DNA from: Chthonomonas sp. UBA1950
GTDB taxonomy: Bacteria > Armatimonadota > Fimbriimonadia > Fimbriimonadales > Fimbriimonadaceae
Direction: 5' to 3'
NCBI GenBank assembly: GCA_002336105.1
Contig: DDEQ01000043.1
Coordinates: 76,524-140,523, forward strand
Length of the DNA stretch: 64,000 bases
The number at the start of each line of letters is the position of its first letter. Positions within the stretch are counted from its first letter, which is position 1. The position numbers were made by a program, and so were the translations under genes. This document shows positions 60,744 to 64,000 of the stretch, piece by piece. The notes below the pieces were generated by a model. The model ran no database searches and was not told where the DNA came from. It worked only from the letters and a program-made list of their open reading frames with translations.

Positions 60744-61149
60744 ATGCTATTCACTTCCGATATCGAAGTTGTCAACTCTGCGATAATAGATGGATTCTTC
60801 GTTGGATGGCCGAATCCACCTTCAGCGGCTATCCTCAGAAGGCTTTGCTTCACTCACCTTATCGAGTCATGGCCATCGAGGATAACCGGATGGTCGGTTA
60901 CGCCACAGGACTCTCGGATTGAGTTTTGTTTTCGTACGTTTCGTCTCTAGAGATTCTCCCTGAATTTTAGGGCAAGGGTTTAGGCCAAGAATTGGTGCAT
61001 AGGCTAATGGCAGAGATGCCGCAAGTCTATGCTGTTGATCTGATCTGCGATCCAGAACTGCTACCTTTCTTATTCAAAAAGCGGTTTTCAGCCCTATACA
61101 GGCGCAGTCATTAGGCGTCGCGAATTGTTAGAACAAAAAAGCTCGTAAG
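60744..61149 (+). pseudogene. Broken GNAT acetyltransferase
   Basis: Fragments in three frames reconstruct a GNAT N-acetyltransferase: DGFFVGWPNPPS near 60790, ALLHSPYRVMAIEDNRMVGY near 60840-60900, then SYVSSLEILPEF, GKGLGQELVHRLMAEM (the acetyl-CoA Q/RxxGxG/A loop) and VYAVDLICDPELLPF, and finally SGFQPYTGAVIRRRELLEQ. Two nonsense codons interrupt it (TGA after GLSD and TAG between EF and GKG), apparently from GGA and CAG, together with at least two frameshifts. Clearly dead. Confidence 0.8.
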
Positions 61150-61355
61150 CATCTCCTGGCACGACGATCACTTTGAACTTATCTAGAAACCTCGCGATAT
61201 GAGAGTCTCGACTTGCACCTCCACCCCATATTCGATTGCGGCAATATGACCAAGCGTAGACAAGCAACCTGACGAACAAATTTCTGTCAAGGAATCAGTC
61301 AGTTTCCTTCTCGATAACTGCAATTAATTATTATTTTCAATAGTATGTAGCAGAT

Positions 61356-61988
61356 ATGAGTTCAGATTCTGGCCCAACTGAAACCAGCAACCTTGATCCA
61401 AAAGAGATCAACACCCTGCTCCAAAACGAAAAGCTTAGACTGGATATCACTAACACAAAACGATTCAGGTCAACCGAATGGGTTTTCAAGCTCATCTCCG
61501 TTGTTCCCTCTCTCGTCGCAATTGGGGGGCTGCTTATCACGACTAACCAGTTTCTAACCCAGCAACGCACCGGAATGATCGAGCAGAACCTAAGGTCGAA
61601 AGCTCAAAGTGAAGACTCAAGACGAGAATTCATGCGCCCTCTTCTTGCAAAAAGGCTCGAAATCTATCTGGAGGCATCGGAGCAAGCGGCAAAATTGGCC
61701 ACTTCTCAAGATCCAAAAATCCGTCAAATCGCTCACGACAGGTTCTATCTTCTCTATTACGGACCGATGGTGTTCGTTGAAGACAAAGACGTCTCGGAAG
61801 CTATGGTCAAGTTCAACAACAATCAGGACCTCAAACATTCGCTTGCCCTAGCGAGCGCCTTGCGCAAATCCTACTTCCGATCACTTCGATTCACCCCGGA
61901 AGAATGGCAAAAGGAACAAGAGGACTACGCGGCTGACTCAGCAAGAATGAACTCAGATTTCGTGGAATTCCCCTCGCCTGGTCGCTGA
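61356..61988 (+). CDS. Hypothetical protein with one membrane helix
   Basis: A 210-residue protein: an acidic N-terminus of 42 residues, one membrane helix (LISVVPSLVAIGGLLITTNQ), then a helical charged domain (REFMRPLLAKRLEIYLEASE). The layout resembles small membrane proteins often found in accessory regions; no family recognised. ATG 61356 lies in an AT-rich region with TAGTAT nine bases upstream and no Shine-Dalgarno. It separates the decayed region from the housekeeping genes hpt and rho. Confidence 0.65.
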   Translation: MSSDSGPTETSNLDPKEINTLLQNEKLRLDITNTKRFRSTEWVFKLISVVPSLVAIGGLLITTNQFLTQQRTGMIEQNLRSKAQSEDSRREFMRPLLAKRLEIYLEASEQAAKLATSQDPKIRQIAHDRFYLLYYGPMVFVEDKDVSEAMVKFNNNQDLKHSLALASALRKSYFRSLRFTPEEWQKEQEDYAADSARMNSDFVEFPSPGR

Positions 61989-62096
61989 CCGCAGAACAGC
62001 CTCACAATCAAAAGGATCTTCTGCCCTCGTACAATCACGGCCTCACAGAAGTCCAAACCAAGTCCAATCGCAGCCTGAGGTACCCTATTTTCTTCC

Positions 62097-62615
62097 ATGC
62101 CCATAGATGTCCTTCTCTCGGCAGCCCAAGTCGCCGAAAAGGTGAAAGAGTTGGCAACACAGATCGACTCTGAAACCAATGCCGAACAGCTTCTTCTTAT
62201 CGGCGTGCTCAAAGGATCTTTTCACTTCCTGAGCGACTTGGCCCGTGCCCTCAAAACCGACAGCATCGTCGACTTTATGCAGGTGAGCAGCTACGGCTCT
62301 GGTAAGTCTCAAACAGGTGTTGTGCAAATTCGTAAAGATTTAGACATCAATATTGAGGGAAAAGACGTCATTATAGTAGAGGACATTGTGGATACAGGGA
62401 TTACCCTGAGCCACTTGAGGGAGCTTCTCTCCACTCGCAGACCAAAATCTCTCAAGGTTGTTTGCCTACTTTCTAAGCCAGAAGCAAGAAGAATCAACCC
62501 TGAGGTAGAGTATGTTGGTTTTGAGATTCCAAACGAGTTCGTGGTAGGATACGGACTCGATCACGGCGAAAAATACCGAAATCTGCCGTTCATTGGAATT
62601 CTCCGAGAGGGCTAA
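62097..62615 (+). CDS. hpt: Hypoxanthine phosphoribosyltransferase
   Basis: Purine salvage: converts hypoxanthine or guanine with PRPP to IMP or GMP. 172 residues, standard length. It has IGVLKGSFHFLSDLAR (PP loop region), the PRPP motif VIIVEDIVDTGITL, and the C-terminal FVVGYGLDHGEKYRNLPFIG that binds the purine. ATG 62097 lacks a Shine-Dalgarno; CTATTT six bases upstream may be a -10 element. Confidence 0.96.
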   Translation: MPIDVLLSAAQVAEKVKELATQIDSETNAEQLLLIGVLKGSFHFLSDLARALKTDSIVDFMQVSSYGSGKSQTGVVQIRKDLDINIEGKDVIIVEDIVDTGITLSHLRELLSTRRPKSLKVVCLLSKPEARRINPEVEYVGFEIPNEFVVGYGLDHGEKYRNLPFIGILREG

Positions 62616-62679
62616 GCTCTAATTCCGGCCCATTGATGTCTTCTTAACTCAAGACAAAACCTGCGTTTCAGGAACAAAC

Positions 62680-64000
62680 ATGACCCATTCATTCCGACCT
62701 CGTAAGTCAGAAGGTGGCGGCGGCCAACAGCGCCGACGCCGAGGCGGCGGAGGCAGTCGAGAAGGACTGCCTAAGAACGATCAAGCTGATCTAGAACTGC
62801 TGCCCGAAAAGGACTACAACTATTACGACCAACTCACTCCGGCAGCTCTGCTGAAAGAGTGTAAGTCGGCAAAACTCGACCCCAAGAAGCTACTCCGACA
62901 CGAGCTCATTGAAACGCTGCTTATCCAAAACAACGAGGAAAGTGGGGCCCTTTATGGTCGAGGAATCTTAGAATTCGTTCAAGACTACGGCTTTTTACGA
63001 CGCGAAAATTATCATCCGTCACCTCAAGACGTTTACGTTTCGCAAAGCCAGATCAAGAAGTTCAATCTGCGACCCGGCGACACAGTTTTTGGTCAGGTTC
63101 GCGCTCCAAAAGAGGGTGAAAAGTATCAGGGAATGCTTCGCGTTGAGAGCATTAACTCCTTCGCGACCGGTAGCGTCGAGATGCAGAAGCGAAAGAACTT
63201 CGAAGATCTCACGCCGTTATTCCCTAACGAGCGCCTGTTGATGGAGACCGTCGCTGAGAATATCCCTCAGCGAATTGTCGACATCATCTGCCCGATCGGA
63301 AAAGGACAACGCGGCCTCATCGTCTCTCCTCCTAAGGCAGGAAAGACGACCATGATGAAAACCATCGCCAGCGCGATCACGAGCAACCACCCAGAGGTTT
63401 ATCTGATGGTTCTTCTCGTCGACGAACGCCCTGAAGAAGTGACCGACATGCGACGTTCTGTGCGCGGTCAGGTGATTTCATCGACGTTTGATGAGCCAGC
63501 CGAGAACCACATGCGCGTTGCCGAACTATGTCTCGAACAGGCAAAGCGTTTGGTCGAAGGCGGTCGTGACGTGGTCATCCTTTTGGACTCGATCACACGT
63601 ATGTCTCGTGCATCGAACCTTACGATCAATCCATCGGGACGAACGCTCTCTGGCGGTCTGGACCCAGCGGCTTTATACCGACCTCGCCGATTCTTTGGCT
63701 CCGCTCGAAACATCGAAGAAGGCGGCTCATTGACGGTCATCGCTTCTGCGCTTGTTGACACAGGTTCGAAGATGGATGATGCGATCTTTGAAGAGTTCAA
63801 GGGAACGGGCAACATGGAACTGGTTCTCGACCGAGAGCTTGCCGAGCGACGTATTTGGCCAGCCATTGACGTTAAGCGCAGTTCAACCCGACACGAAGAG
63901 CTACTTTTCAAGAAAGAGGAACTCGAAGGCGTCGTTCAACTACACCGCTTGCTTGCGAACCAGCAAAACGCGGTCGAGGCAACTGATAGCCTCATCAAAC
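62680..64000 (+). CDS. rho: Transcription termination factor Rho, 3' end cut by window
   Basis: RNA helicase that ends transcription; 440 codons are present and the frame is open at the window end. An N-terminal R/G-rich extension (GGGGQQRRRRGGGGSR) precedes the helix-bundle and cold-shock RNA-binding domain (GRGILEFVQDYGFLRRENY). The ATPase has Walker A SPPKAGKTTMMK, DERPEEVTDMRR (P loop neighbour and Walker B region), ILLDSITRMSRA and the R-finger region GTGNMELVLDRELAERR. ATG 62680 has AGGA seven bases upstream. Only the last few residues are missing. Confidence 0.96.
   Translation, partial: MTHSFRPRKSEGGGGQQRRRRGGGGSREGLPKNDQADLELLPEKDYNYYDQLTPAALLKECKSAKLDPKKLLRHELIETLLIQNNEESGALYGRGILEFVQDYGFLRRENYHPSPQDVYVSQSQIKKFNLRPGDTVFGQVRAPKEGEKYQGMLRVESINSFATGSVEMQKRKNFEDLTPLFPNERLLMETVAENIPQRIVDIICPIGKGQRGLIVSPPKAGKTTMMKTIASAITSNHPEVYLMVLLVDERPEEVTDMRRSVRGQVISSTFDEPAENHMRVAELCLEQAKRLVEGGRDVVILLDSITRMSRASNLTINPSGRTLSGGLDPAALYRPRRFFGSARNIEEGGSLTVIASALVDTGSKMDDAIFEEFKGTGNMELVLDRELAERRIWPAIDVKRSSTRHEELLFKKEELEGVVQLHRLLANQQNAVEATDSLIK

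Noticed and set aside
61094..61279. 61-codon minus-strand frame with VVPGDAYELF text
   Set aside because: Overlaps the end of the broken GNAT gene, has no ribosome site and only vague resemblance to an aminotransferase end.
1..64000. CRISPR array, prophage, integron or restriction system
   Set aside because: No regularly spaced repeats, cas genes, phage structural genes, integrase or restriction/methylase pair were seen.

Overview
The window reads as bacterial chromosome with dense, operon-packed genes, balanced base composition, common GTG and TTG starts, meso-diaminopimelate peptidoglycan synthesis, prepilin-like proteins and many secreted proteins. The Bacillus-like DUF881-sbp-ftsA-ftsZ order combined with a MurC-Ddl fusion fits a non-model diderm such as Armatimonadota (Fimbriimonadia-like). 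That assignment is an inference from gene style; there is no rRNA to confirm it.

Layout. 1-4.7 kb: end of infB, two tandem secreted LTxxQ-like paralogues and an M61 peptidase. 4.7-11.5 kb: dnaE, a HAD phosphatase, a DUF4139 protein, bioY and a UspA protein. 11.7-17.8 kb: carbohydrate block (GH65-like lipoprotein, deacetylase-like protein, two glycosyltransferases, GDP-mannose dehydratase). 17.8-21.0 kb: tRNA-Ser, metY, M29 aminopeptidase and a small hypothetical gene. 21.4-39.8 kb: an almost uninterrupted division and cell-wall (dcw) cluster: mraZ, rsmH, ftsL-like, PBP, murE, murF, mraY, murD, ftsW, murG, murC-ddl, ftsQ, DUF881, sbp, ftsA, ftsZ. It is preceded by a clear array of MraZ-type boxes. 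murB is absent. 39.8-47.5 kb: secreted CBM9-like protein, hisF operon, GGDEF signalling protein, thrC-thrB. 47.5-47.9 kb: a highly structured RNA ending in a sequestered Shine-Dalgarno in front of a 62-residue protein. 47.9-56.2 kb: folP, pyruvate dehydrogenase E1 beta and alpha, an STN-domain protein, hom, accB, a YeiH-type exporter with cysteine dioxygenase, tRNA-Ala. 56.3-61.2 kb: an accessory, decaying region with an AlkB-like oxygenase and a methyltransferase, an ISL3 transposase remnant, and broken lipoprotein, prepilin, Cys-rich and acetyltransferase genes. 61.3-64 kb: a small membrane protein, hpt and rho (cut by the window end).

Two regulatory themes recur. Many genes without a Shine-Dalgarno have a -10-like hexamer 5 to 10 nt before the start codon, suggesting leaderless transcripts. 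Several convergent gene pairs are separated by long perfect hairpins that lack a T tract. The best candidate for something undescribed is the multi-hairpin RNA at 47507-47730 with its small protein.
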